Shown piece by piece: positions 1 to 8,086 of a DNA stretch of 21,006 nucleotides. A program made the translations under genes and the position numbers. Source of the stretch: an uncultured Alphaproteobacteria bacterium (lineage in GTDB: Bacteria; Pseudomonadota; Alphaproteobacteria; Sphingomonadales; Sphingomonadaceae); contig CAJAHV010000308.1 of assembly GCA_903939555.1 (NCBI GenBank), forward strand, positions 1 through 21,006. Reading direction: 5' to 3'. How positions within the stretch are numbered: the first letter of the stretch is position 1; every line of letters begins with the position of its first letter. The notes under the pieces are model-generated. The model searched no databases. It was not told the origin of the DNA and worked only from the letters and a program-made list of their open reading frames with translations.

Positions 1-487
1 CCATGCCGCCGCGCTTGCCACGCCGGTGCTGCATCCGGCGTTCCATACCCGACTTCATCGCCCGGGCATCGCCGACAAAGGCCTTGCGATCGGCCGCCGA
101 CAGCTTGCCAAAGGCGGCCAGCATCGCCGCCTGATGGCGCTCGCGGTTGGCGTTTGCGGCATTGCGTTCATCGTCCAGCGCCCGCTTCAGCGCGGCGCTA
201 TCCAGCTTTTCGGCTTCGAGCAAGGTCAGCATCCGGTCGCGCGCCGCCTTGACCTGCTGCATCTCGTCGCGGCGGTCACCACCAGCGCGCATTGCCTCCA
301 TCATCGTCTTGCGGCCAGCTTCGCTCATCGACGCGAACATCGCGCGGCCGTGCATGCGACCACCGCCCGGGCCGGGACCGCCCATCGGCGCCATGCCGGG
401 CAGCGGCGGCGGAGTCTGGGCGACGACTGGCGCCGCAGTGGCAAACATAAGGGCGATAATTGCCCCGGTCCTGGCAAGAATTTTCAT
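1..487 (-). CDS. Periplasmic Spy/CpxP-like (metal-sensor type) protein, 3' end beyond window
   Basis: The ATG is at 487 and the frame stays open to the window edge, giving 162 visible residues without a stop. Residues 1-23 form a signal peptide with a probable cut after VVA, so the mature protein should be periplasmic. A Pro/Gly/Met-rich stretch (about 26-50) is followed by Met-, Arg- and His-rich sequence predicted to be helical, including LSAADRKAF near residue 129, which resembles the LTxxQ-type repeats of Spy/CpxP proteins. Size, signal peptide and composition fit the Metal_resist/CnrX/Spy group of periplasmic chaperones and metal sensors. The ATG overlaps the stop of the probable anti-sigma gene (ATGA, 484-487). 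It is therefore the third gene of a sigma/anti-sigma/periplasmic unit and could be the signal-sensing part. The metal or stress sensed cannot be read from the sequence. Confidence 0.72.
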   Translation of the reverse strand, partial: MKILARTGAIIALMFATAAPVVAQTPPPLPGMAPMGGPGPGGGRMHGRAMFASMSEAGRKTMMEAMRAGGDRRDEMQQVKAARDRMLTLLEAEKLDSAALKRALDDERNAANANRERHQAAMLAAFGKLSAADRKAFVGDARAMKSGMERRMQHRRGKRGGM

Positions 488-939
488 ATCAGGTCATCCT
501 CGTCAACGGTTGGCGTAAACACAGTTGCGAACGCATCGGCATCGCTGCCAAAGGCATCGCCTTCCGCCGTGGCCAACTGCACGGCGGTTTGGGTGGAAAC
601 GGTTGCAAGGCCCGGGTCCGCTGCGGGCGTGACCGGTGCCAGAAAGGCAATGCCGGCGGCGATGGCGGCGGCGAGGAAGCCGCCCGCCAGCCAGCGCCGC
701 GCCGGCACCGGGGCTTCGGCAGGCAGGCGTGTTATGGCAGCAAGATCGATCTCGGCCGATACCGAAGTGGCGGCCCAATCAGCCAGCAAAGCATCGAACT
801 GCCGCGCGTCGGCCAGCGCACTGGCCACCCGGGCATCACCGTCCGCCAGCGCCAGCAGCGCCGCAGCCTCGGTTGCCGGCCAGCGCGCCACATCGGCACC
901 ATAGGCAGCGATGATTTCAAGAGCGCGGTCGCGCGTCAC
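484..939 (-). CDS. Probable single-pass membrane anti-sigma factor
   Basis: The gene encodes 151 aa. The start is GTG at 939, which overlaps the TGA of the sigma factor gene (GTGA), so translation is probably coupled; no clear Shine-Dalgarno is visible. Residues 1-80 are Ala-rich, predicted to be helical and cytoplasmic, with an AAYGADVARWP segment near residue 11. That segment is of a kind I associate with alphaproteobacterial proteins encoded after ECF sigma genes. One hydrophobic segment (about 84-101), preceded by RR, is a TM helix. The last 50 residues are acidic and would face the periplasm. I see no zinc-binding HxxxCxxC anti-sigma motif. Position, topology and overlap argue for a membrane anchor that sequesters the sigma factor, as CnrY does for CnrH. 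The function rests on context rather than on a recognised domain. Confidence 0.65.
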   Translation of the reverse strand: MTRDRALEIIAAYGADVARWPATEAAALLALADGDARVASALADARQFDALLADWAATSVSAEIDLAAITRLPAEAPVPARRWLAGGFLAAAIAAGIAFLAPVTPAADPGLATVSTQTAVQLATAEGDAFGSDADAFATVFTPTVDEDDLI

Positions 940-1529
940 GAGTTCGAATCCATGTCAATCAGCTTTCGTAATTCAATACGAGCACGGCCCAATAATCCCT
1001 CGACAGCCTTTGGCGTGGTTTCCAGCGCATCGGCGATTTCGGCCATGCTGAGGCCATCACCATGGAACATCGCCAGCGCCGCCCGCTGGCGCGGTGCCAG
1101 CGCCGCCATGGCGCCATCAAGCCGGGCGCGGCGGTCGTTGGCCACTGCCTGTTCGAAAGGATCGGGGGCGCTGCTCGCGACATTGTCAGCCTCCGACAGC
1201 GGCGCGACCAATTTGAGCGAGCGGCGCCGGTCGAGGCACAGGTTGACGACAATGCGGCGGAACCAGCCTTCGACCGACCCGCGCGCCGGATCATAGCGCG
1301 CCGCCATCGTCCACATGCGGGTCAGCGCAACCTGGACGACATCTTCGGCCCCGGCGCGATCGTTGAGCGTGCGGTCGGCAAGCCTGAGGCCCGGAGCCTG
1401 CAACGCCCGCGCCAACGGGTCGAAGGCCTCCGCATCGCCATCGACGACGCGGGCCATCAGCAACGCCAAAGGTGTGCGGGCGATCACGGCCGGCGGCAGG
1501 GGCAGCAGAGGATGGGGCAAGGGGCGCAT
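936..1529 (-). CDS. ECF (extracytoplasmic function) RNA polymerase sigma factor
   Basis: The gene encodes 197 aa, the normal size for a two-domain ECF sigma factor. The sigma-2 region spans about residues 22-100, with the AEDVVQVALTRMW stretch (region 2.2) and a GWFRRIVVNLCLDRRR stretch (region 2.4). The sigma-4 region spans about 135-190, with LAPRQRAALAMFHGDGLSMAEIADAL followed by the recognition helix TPKAVEGLLGRAR. Sigma-3 and the sigma-1.1 region are absent, as expected. ATG 1529 is preceded by AAGGGG with 5-base spacing. The gene lies 41 bp after korB on the same strand, so read-through from kor is possible. The two following genes overlap it and each other by 4 bases, pointing to a sigma/anti-sigma/sensor operon. 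The ECF subgroup and the target promoters are not determinable here. Confidence 0.9.
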   Translation of the reverse strand: MRPLPHPLLPLPPAVIARTPLALLMARVVDGDAEAFDPLARALQAPGLRLADRTLNDRAGAEDVVQVALTRMWTMAARYDPARGSVEGWFRRIVVNLCLDRRRSLKLVAPLSEADNVASSAPDPFEQAVANDRRARLDGAMAALAPRQRAALAMFHGDGLSMAEIADALETTPKAVEGLLGRARIELRKLIDMDSNS

Positions 1530-1570
1530 CTGAACCCCTTACGCATCACCGGCTGAACTTCCCCCGAAGG

Positions 1571-2608
1571 CTATAGGTTTGGCCCGCGCGCCGGCTTCAC
1601 ATCCCAGCCCTGGCCCTTGCTGAGCAGCGCGCCCAGATCACCCGAGCGCCCGGCGGTGATGCGTTCGTTCTGGATATGGACTTCGGCTTCAAAGCTCGGT
1701 GCCGGGTCGCAATAGAGCACGCCCAGCGCCTTGGGGAATTCCCCGAACGGCATCTCGACGAGCAACTGCGCCAGCAAATGATTGGTCTCATCGTGCATCA
1801 GCACCTGTGATACATCGCCATCGACAATATCGATGACCGACAAACGGACATGTTCGCGATCGAGGCGCAGCCCCTTGCTGCCATTGGCGAAGAGCAAGGG
1901 CTTGCCATGCTCGACCCATATCTGGTTGGCCGGGGCCTCTTTCTTGGCGGTAAACTTGGCGAAGACATCGTCATTGTAGACGACGCAATTCTGGAAGATC
2001 TCGACAAAGCTGGTGCCCTTGTGGGCATGGGCGCGCTTCAGCACTTCGGGCATGTTCTTTTGCGCCGTATCGATAGTGCGCGCCACAAAACGCGCACCGG
2101 CGCCCATGGCAAAGGCACAGGGCGCCAGCGGCCGGTCGACCGAGCCGAATGGCGTGGTCGGTGATTTGGTGCCGACCTGCGACGTCGGCGAATATTGGCC
2201 CTTGGTCAGGCCGTAGATCTCGTTGTTGAACAGCAGCAACTGCACATCGAGATTGCGGCGCAGCAGGTGCAGCATATGGTTGCCGCCGATGCTCAGGCCA
2301 TCGCCATCGCCGGTGACGATCCAGACATCGAGATCGGGGTTGGCGAGCTTGATCCCCGTCGCGATCGCCGGCGCCCGGCCATGGATGGTGTGGAAGCCAT
2401 AGGTTTCCATATAATAGGGAAAGCGCGACGAGCAGCCGATGCCCGAGACGAAAACGGTATTCTCCCGCGCCGTGCCGATATCGGGCATGGTGCGCTGCAC
2501 GGCCTTGAGGATGGCATAATCGCCGCAACCGGGGCACCAGCGCACTTCCTGGTCGGAGGCCCAATCGTCGGGCTTGGTGGCGGCGGTGATGGGAGTGATG
2601 GCGTTCAT
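1571..2608 (-). CDS. korB: 2-oxoacid (2-oxoglutarate):ferredoxin oxidoreductase, beta subunit
   Basis: The gene encodes 345 aa. It is the thiamine-diphosphate and Fe-S subunit of a CoA-dependent 2-oxoacid oxidoreductase, which converts 2-oxoglutarate plus CoA to succinyl-CoA, CO2 and reduced ferredoxin. WCPGCGDY near the N-terminus, GIGCSSRFPYY and the later NCVVYND supply four cysteines placed as in the 4Fe-4S ligands of KorB. GDGDGLSIGGNHMLHL with the downstream NNEIYGLTKGQ is the ThDP/Mg binding motif. The ATG at 2608 overlaps the korA stop (ATGA). The frame is open upstream, but that stretch lies inside korA and is not part of the protein. The C-terminus (DVKPARGPNL) is short and normal. 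Substrate choice between 2-oxoglutarate and pyruvate is inferred from resemblance to aerobic KorAB systems. Confidence 0.92.
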   Translation of the reverse strand: MNAITPITAATKPDDWASDQEVRWCPGCGDYAILKAVQRTMPDIGTARENTVFVSGIGCSSRFPYYMETYGFHTIHGRAPAIATGIKLANPDLDVWIVTGDGDGLSIGGNHMLHLLRRNLDVQLLLFNNEIYGLTKGQYSPTSQVGTKSPTTPFGSVDRPLAPCAFAMGAGARFVARTIDTAQKNMPEVLKRAHAHKGTSFVEIFQNCVVYNDDVFAKFTAKKEAPANQIWVEHGKPLLFANGSKGLRLDREHVRLSVIDIVDGDVSQVLMHDETNHLLAQLLVEMPFGEFPKALGVLYCDPAPSFEAEVHIQNERITAGRSGDLGALLSKGQGWDVKPARGPNL

Positions 2609-4494
2609 TTCAGCATCTCCGCGATGGCGGTTTCGATTTCGGCGATCTTGAAGGGTTGGCCGCTGACCTTGTTGAGCGGGCGGGCGTCCACAAGGAACTG
2701 GTCGCGCAGCATGGTCTTCAATTGCCCGGTGTTCATTTCGGGCACCAGCACCTTGTCGAAGCCCTTGAGCAGCGCGCCCAGATTGGCCGGGAACGGCCAC
2801 AAATAGCGGATGTGGACATGTGCCACGTCATGCCCCGCCGAGCGCGCCCGCTGCACCGCCTTGCGAATGGGGCCGTAGGTCGAGCCCCAGCCAACGACGA
2901 CCAGCCGGCCGGTTTCATTGCCGACATCGACCTGCTGCGCCGGAATATACTTCGCCACACCGTCGATCTTGGCCTTGCGGATATCGGTCATCGCCTGGTG
3001 GTTGGCGGGTTCATAATTGATGTTGCCGGTATCGAGCGCCTTTTCGATGCCGCCGATGCGGTGCATCAACCCCGGCGTCCCCGGACGAATCCAGCGCCGG
3101 CCAAGCGTTTCGGGGTCACGCGCATACGGCAGCACCCGGCCATCAGGCTCGGGCTCCTCGGTGAAATGCGCCGGGAACGGCGTGTAATCCTTGCGGTCGG
3201 GTACCCGCCACGGCTCGGCGGCGTTGGCGATATAGCCGTCGGTGAGCACCATCACCGGGGTCATGAACTGGGTGGCCAGCCGGCACGCCTCGATCGCGAC
3301 ATCGAAACTGTCGGTAGGCGAGCGCGCCGAGATCACCACCAGCGGCGCATCGCCGTTGCGGCCATAGACAGCCTGGTAGAGATCGGATTGTTCGGTCTTG
3401 GTCGGCAGGCCGGTCGATGGCCCGCCGCGCTGCGAATTGACGATAACGAGCGGCAGTTCGGTCATGATCGCCAGACCCATCGCTTCACCCTTGAGCGCGA
3501 TGCCGGGGCCGGACGATGACGTTACCCCCAATTGCCCGGCATAGCTGGCGCCGATCGCGGAACAGATGGCGGCAATCTCGTCCTCGGCCTGGAAAGTAGT
3601 GACGCCGAATTCCTTCAACCGCGCCAGATGATGGAGGATCGGCGACGCCGGGGTAATCGGGTAGGAGCCGAAGAACATCGACAAGCCGGCAAGATGCGCG
3701 CCGGCCACCAGCCCCAGCGCCAGCGATTCGCCGCCGGTGATGGTACGGTAATGCCCCGGCTGCGCTTCGGCGGCATCGACATGATATTGCTTGAGCGGCC
3801 CGCCGATTTCGGCCGTCTCGCCATAGGCATGGCCAGCGTTCAATGCGGCGATATTGGCATCTGCGAGTACCGGGTTCTTGGCGAATTTTGTCTTCAGCCA
3901 ATCGACCAGCGGCGCGCGATCGCGGTCGAACATCCACAGCGCCAGCCCCAGCGTCCACATGTTCTTGCAGCGCAGCGATTCCTTGTTGCCAAGGCCAAAG
4001 GGCTTCACTGCCTCCAGCGTCAGCGCCGAAATATCGAACGCCATCACCTGCCAGTCATTCAACTCGTCGGTATCAAGCGGATTGACCGCATAGCCGGCCT
4101 TGGCAAGATTACGCGGACCGAATTCGCCGCTGTCGATGATGGCAAGGCCACCGCGGCGCAGCGCCTTGATATTGGTCTTGAGCGCCGCCGGGTTCATCGC
4201 CACCAGCACATCGGGCTCGTCACCGGCCGTTTCGATGTCGATCGAACCGAAATTGATCTGAAAGGCTGAAACCCCGAAGGTCGTACCCTGCGGTGCGCGG
4301 ATTTCAGCCGGAAAATCCGGGAAGGTCGACAGGTCGTTGCCGGCTAGCGCGGTCGACAGGGTAAACTGCCCGCCCGTCAACTGCATCCCATCGCCCGAAT
4401 CGCCGGCGAAGCGGACGACGACCGCTTCGGGATGAGGCAGATTGTCGGCCGGAGGTTGCGGAATGTCATCGGTCTGGAACGAGGTTGCCATCAT
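2605..4494 (-). CDS. korA: 2-oxoacid:ferredoxin oxidoreductase, fused gamma-alpha subunit
   Basis: The gene encodes 629 aa from ATG 4494. The gamma domain (about 20-190) carries RFAGDSGDGMQLTGGQ and FPAEIRAPQG. The alpha domain pyrimidine-binding part starts at about 245 with the FFGSYPITPASPILHHL signature, and SSSGPGIALKGEAMG follows. The C-terminal transketolase-like domain carries DKVLVPEMNTGQL near the end. This is the two-subunit KorAB architecture with the small gamma polypeptide fused to alpha, and length is normal. An in-frame TTG at 4506 would add four residues. I prefer the ATG because GGCGGA lies 4 bases before it, and a second ATG follows immediately. korB starts inside the korA stop codon. 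The ferredoxin partner is not in the window. The enzyme would supply reduced ferredoxin alongside or instead of 2-oxoglutarate dehydrogenase. Confidence 0.92.
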   Translation of the reverse strand: MMATSFQTDDIPQPPADNLPHPEAVVVRFAGDSGDGMQLTGGQFTLSTALAGNDLSTFPDFPAEIRAPQGTTFGVSAFQINFGSIDIETAGDEPDVLVAMNPAALKTNIKALRRGGLAIIDSGEFGPRNLAKAGYAVNPLDTDELNDWQVMAFDISALTLEAVKPFGLGNKESLRCKNMWTLGLALWMFDRDRAPLVDWLKTKFAKNPVLADANIAALNAGHAYGETAEIGGPLKQYHVDAAEAQPGHYRTITGGESLALGLVAGAHLAGLSMFFGSYPITPASPILHHLARLKEFGVTTFQAEDEIAAICSAIGASYAGQLGVTSSSGPGIALKGEAMGLAIMTELPLVIVNSQRGGPSTGLPTKTEQSDLYQAVYGRNGDAPLVVISARSPTDSFDVAIEACRLATQFMTPVMVLTDGYIANAAEPWRVPDRKDYTPFPAHFTEEPEPDGRVLPYARDPETLGRRWIRPGTPGLMHRIGGIEKALDTGNINYEPANHQAMTDIRKAKIDGVAKYIPAQQVDVGNETGRLVVVGWGSTYGPIRKAVQRARSAGHDVAHVHIRYLWPFPANLGALLKGFDKVLVPEMNTGQLKTMLRDQFLVDARPLNKVSGQPFKIAEIETAIAEMLK

Positions 4495-4557
4495 CTTGTC
4501 CGCCAAAGTTTATGCAATGGTGTTACGCCTCTCGCCCGCGCCGGGCCAAGCACAAAT

Positions 4558-5484
4558 TCAACAGGGTGATGCGTATTCTTGCGCGACTTTCCACTGGGCG
4601 ATCAGGCCCGCAGCGTGTCGCCGGGCGACAAGCATGGCATCGCCGGCATAGCCTCCACCCAGCGTCGCCGCGATGGCGATGCCGCGCGACCGGCAGGCGG
4701 CAACGACCATCGCGTCACGCGCCGCCAGCCCGGCATCGCTCAGCGCCAGCCGCCCCAACCGGTCATCGGCATGCGGGTCGACACCGGCCTGAAACAGCAC
4801 CAGTCCGGGGCGTTCGCCATCGAGCAACAGGGGCAATTCCGCCGCCAACCGGCCGAGATAGGCGGCATCATCGGTGCCATCGGGCAGTTCGACATCACGA
4901 AAACTGCGGGCCTTGCGCACCGGAAAATTACGCGCCGCATGCATGGAAAAGGTCAACACATCGGGGCGGCCGGCGAAGATAACAGCGCTGCCATCGCCCT
5001 GGTGAACATCGAGATCGACGATCAGGATGCGAGCCACCGCACCTTCGGAAATCAGCCGATGGGCGGCGATGGCGAGATCATTGGTGACGCAATAGCCGGC
5101 CCCGCCATCGGGCAGGGCGTGGTGGCTGCCGCCGGCGCCATTGACGGCATAGCCATCGCGCAGGGCGTGCAGCGCTGCCCCCCACGTGCCGCCTGCCACT
5201 GCCAGCGTGCGCCGCGCCACCGCCGGCGTCACCGGGAAACCGATGCGCCGTTCGCGCACCGGGTCGACCGTCGCCGCCAACACTGCCGCGACATAGTCGG
5301 GGTCGTGCACCGCCTCCAGCCAGTGCTGCGGCATCGGGTCGGGCGTGTGCAGCGCCACCGCTTGCCCGGCGTCGGCCAGTGCCGGCAGCAACAGCGCGTA
5401 TTTGGCCATCGGGAAGCTGTGCCCGGTCGGCAGCGCCGCGACATAGTCCGGGTGGTGGAACAGCGGCAGTGGCGCGCCGGTCAC
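4558..5484 (-). CDS. Histone-deacetylase-fold deacetylase (AcuC/HDAC family)
   Basis: With the GTG start at 5484 this is 308 aa, typical for bacterial HDAC-family hydrolases. These are zinc enzymes that remove acetyl groups from acetyl-lysine or small acetylated amines such as polyamines. Family residues are visible: the His pair H121-H122 in GGSHHALPDGGAGYC, the zinc ligands D159 and H161 in DLDVHQGDG, the third zinc ligand D236 in QAGVDPHADD, and the catalytic tyrosine Y279 in LGGGY. The frame is open further upstream, but that part overlaps the end of the aminopeptidase gene, and the family N-terminus (PLFHHPDY) fits the GTG. The gene starts 16 bases after the pepN stop and is probably cotranscribed with it. 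The substrate is unknown; a polyamine or small acetyl-amine is as likely as a protein. Confidence 0.88.
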   Translation of the reverse strand: MTGAPLPLFHHPDYVAALPTGHSFPMAKYALLLPALADAGQAVALHTPDPMPQHWLEAVHDPDYVAAVLAATVDPVRERRIGFPVTPAVARRTLAVAGGTWGAALHALRDGYAVNGAGGSHHALPDGGAGYCVTNDLAIAAHRLISEGAVARILIVDLDVHQGDGSAVIFAGRPDVLTFSMHAARNFPVRKARSFRDVELPDGTDDAAYLGRLAAELPLLLDGERPGLVLFQAGVDPHADDRLGRLALSDAGLAARDAMVVAACRSRGIAIAATLGGGYAGDAMLVARRHAAGLIAQWKVAQEYASPC

Positions 5485-5500
5485 GATCGCGGTTTGCCCG

Positions 5501-8086
5501 TCACGCCAGCGCGCGCGACGCCATCTCCAGCACATCCTTGCTCACGCCCGGGCTGGCGACGATGCGTTCCAGTTGCGCTCGCATCAGCGCGCCGCGCGCC
5601 GCATCGAAGCGCCGCCAGCGCCCCAGCGGCACCACCTGGCGTGCCGCGCTTTGCGGGTTGATGCGGTCGACCGCCAGCAGTTGGTCGGCCAACAGGCGAT
5701 AGCCCGCCCCGCCCGCGACATGAAACTGGCGCTGGTTGGCCGAAAACGCCCCGACGAGGGACCGCAGCCGGTTGGGGTTGGTGATGCTGAAATCCTTGTG
5801 TGCGAGCAGCTTTTCGACCTGCGCCAGCGTGTCGGGCCGCTGTGCCAGCGCCTGCACGGTGAACCATTTGTCGATAACATCATGGTTGCCATCAAAGCGC
5901 GCATGGAAATCGGCGAGGCAAGCATCGCGTTCGGGGGTGTCGGTGTTGATCAGCGCAGTCAGCGCGCCCATCCGGTCGGTCATGGTCACGGCGCCATCAT
6001 ATTGCGCCTTGGCCGCAGCGATTGCCTCGACCGACCCGGCGGTGACGAGATAGGCGAGTGCCACGCTGGCCAGCCGCCGCGCGCCCTTGGCCTCCGGGGT
6101 CAGCGCTGTACCCGAGCCCATCGAGCGGCGATAGGCGACCCACCATTGGCTCTCCAGTCCCTTGGCAATCGCGCCGCGCGCTGTCTCGCGGCGGCGGTGG
6201 ATGCCCTCGACATCGACAACCTTGGCCTGGTCGCCGATGAACGCCTCAGTCGGTAGCAGCACCGCTTCGCCAACAAAGGCGGCATCGAGCCGGCCATCGG
6301 CTCCCGCCGCCAACGTGGCGGCAACCGCGGCAACCAGTTCGGCGGGGTCGTCATCGGTGGCCAGCACATCGAGCGCCAGCCGCTGCATCGCCTCCCAGCG
6401 CGCAAACGGATCATCATCGGCACCGGCCAGAAACGCCAGATCGGCGCGGCTCGCCACGGCATCGACATTGACCGGCGCCGAAAAGCGTCGATTGAGCGAC
6501 AGCAGCGCCGGTTCGCCAACCCCTTCGAACACGACGCGCGTCACCGGATCGCGGATCTCGACGAGTCGTTCCTCGCCGATGCGAGCACCGCTGTCGCGGC
6601 CGATCAACGCCAGCCGGAACGGCATGTGCACCGGCAGTTTGGTCGGCTGGCCCGGTGTCGGCGACTGGCTTTGCACCAGTTCCACTGTTACCGTGCTGCC
6701 GTTCTGGTTAGAAGAAATGGCCACCCGCGGCGTGCCGGCCTGTTCATACCAGCGCCTAAACTGGGTCAGATCGCGCCCGGTCGCGGCTTCCATTGCAGCA
6801 ACCCAATCCTCGCAGGTCACCGCCTGGCCGTCATGGCGTTCGAAATACAGGTCGACACCCTTGCGATAGCCCTCCTGCCCCAGCAGCGTGTGGAGCATGC
6901 GGATGACTTCGGCGCCCTTGTTGTAGATGGTCGCGGTGTAGAAATTGGCGATCTCGACATAATGATCGGGGCGGATCGGGTGCGCCAGCGGCCCGGCATC
7001 TTCGGGAAACTGCACGGCGCGAAGCCCGCGCACATCCTCGATGCGGCGCACCGCAGCACTGCCCTGGTCGGCCGAAAACTGCTGGTCGCGAAAAACCGTC
7101 AGCCCTTCCTTTAGGCTGAGCTGGAACCAGTCGCGGCAAGTGACACGGTTACCGGTCCAGTTGTGGAAATATTCATGGGCGACGACGCCGGCGACACCAT
7201 CGAAATCGGCATCAGTGGCGGTCTCGGCATCAGCTAGGATAAACTTGGAATTGAAGATGTTGAGGCCCTTGTTCTCCATGGCCCCGGCGTTGAAATCGTT
7301 GACCGCGACGATGTTGTACTGATCAAGATCATAGGCGAGGCCATAGACGCGCTCATCCCAGGCCATTGACGCCTTGAGCGCCGCCATGGCGTGCCGGCAA
7401 CGCGGCACATCGGCGGCGGCGGTCCAGATCGCCAGTTCGACGTGGCGGCCCTCCATCGTCGTGAAACTGTCAGTCAGGGCCGCCAGATCACCCGCCACCA
7501 GCGCGAACAGATAGCTCGGCTTGGGCCACGGATCGGTCCAGGTCACGGCATGCCGGTTGTCGGCCAGGTCATGCCCGACACCACGATCGCCGTTCGACAG
7601 CAGTACCGGATACAGCGCCTTGTCGCCTTCCAGACGAACCGTATAGCTCGACAGCACGTCGGGCCGGTCAGGGAACCAGGTGATGGCGCGAAAACCCTCG
7701 GCCTCGCACTGGGTGACCAGCCGGCCCTGTGACGCATAAAGCCCCATCAGCCGGGTGTTGCGCGCCGGGGCAATCTCCACCTCGATCTCGATTTCGGCGG
7801 CATCGCCAGCAATCGACAGCGTCAGCGTATTTCCAAGCGGCGCCGTGTTGACCGGCACGCCATCGACGCCAATCGACAGCGTTGTCAGGTAATTGCCATC
7901 GAGCACCAGCGGCCGGTCATGCTGGCCATTGCGCCGCACCGAAAGGCGGGACCTGACCCGCGTCGTTTCGGTACCGAGATCGAAATCCAGCGCCACGTCT
8001 GGGATCAACCAGTCGGGCGGGCAATAATCAGCGAGTTTTACCGCATTGGGCAACTGCGGCTGGCCTTGGGCATCGAGCATGTGCAT
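5501..8086 (-). CDS. pepN: Aminopeptidase N (M1 family zinc metallopeptidase)
   Basis: The gene encodes 861 aa from ATG 8086, close to the 870 aa of E. coli PepN. It removes N-terminal residues from peptides in the cytoplasm, and no signal peptide is seen. The exopeptidase motif GAMEN is at 268-272. The zinc site HEYFH is at 304-308 with the second glutamate E327 in LKEGLTVF. The same spacing in E. coli PepN is shifted by seven residues. After the catalytic domain come the beta-sandwich domain and the long helical C-terminal domain of M1 enzymes (DUF3458 type), with SITNPNRLRSLVGAF near the end. The frame continues 22 codons upstream, but I choose MHML because the extra sequence looks non-coding. 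A second ATG follows two codons later. It is the first gene of a minus-strand series running into the HDAC-like gene. Confidence 0.95.
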   Translation of the reverse strand: MHMLDAQGQPQLPNAVKLADYCPPDWLIPDVALDFDLGTETTRVRSRLSVRRNGQHDRPLVLDGNYLTTLSIGVDGVPVNTAPLGNTLTLSIAGDAAEIEIEVEIAPARNTRLMGLYASQGRLVTQCEAEGFRAITWFPDRPDVLSSYTVRLEGDKALYPVLLSNGDRGVGHDLADNRHAVTWTDPWPKPSYLFALVAGDLAALTDSFTTMEGRHVELAIWTAAADVPRCRHAMAALKASMAWDERVYGLAYDLDQYNIVAVNDFNAGAMENKGLNIFNSKFILADAETATDADFDGVAGVVAHEYFHNWTGNRVTCRDWFQLSLKEGLTVFRDQQFSADQGSAAVRRIEDVRGLRAVQFPEDAGPLAHPIRPDHYVEIANFYTATIYNKGAEVIRMLHTLLGQEGYRKGVDLYFERHDGQAVTCEDWVAAMEAATGRDLTQFRRWYEQAGTPRVAISSNQNGSTVTVELVQSQSPTPGQPTKLPVHMPFRLALIGRDSGARIGEERLVEIRDPVTRVVFEGVGEPALLSLNRRFSAPVNVDAVASRADLAFLAGADDDPFARWEAMQRLALDVLATDDDPAELVAAVAATLAAGADGRLDAAFVGEAVLLPTEAFIGDQAKVVDVEGIHRRRETARGAIAKGLESQWWVAYRRSMGSGTALTPEAKGARRLASVALAYLVTAGSVEAIAAAKAQYDGAVTMTDRMGALTALINTDTPERDACLADFHARFDGNHDVIDKWFTVQALAQRPDTLAQVEKLLAHKDFSITNPNRLRSLVGAFSANQRQFHVAGGAGYRLLADQLLAVDRINPQSAARQVVPLGRWRRFDAARGALMRAQLERIVASPGVSKDVLEMASRALA

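Noticed and set aside
26..904. 292-codon open frame on the plus strand
   Set aside because: It is antisense to the overlapping periplasmic protein and anti-sigma genes, whose signal peptide, TM segment and start/stop overlaps identify the coding strand.
1539..1562. Possible ECF-type autoregulatory promoter before the sigma gene (GGAAGTT and CGTAA)
   Set aside because: The spacing of 12 bases is shorter than the roughly 15-17 usual for ECF promoters, and the -35 differs from GGAACTT.
2609..2800. N-terminal extension of KorB
   Set aside because: The frame is open but lies within korA. KorB homology starts at the ATG that overlaps the korA stop codon.
4579..5661. 360-codon open frame on the plus strand
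   Set aside because: It is antisense to the HDAC-like gene and the end of pepN, both of which have complete motifs. The translation has no recognisable features.
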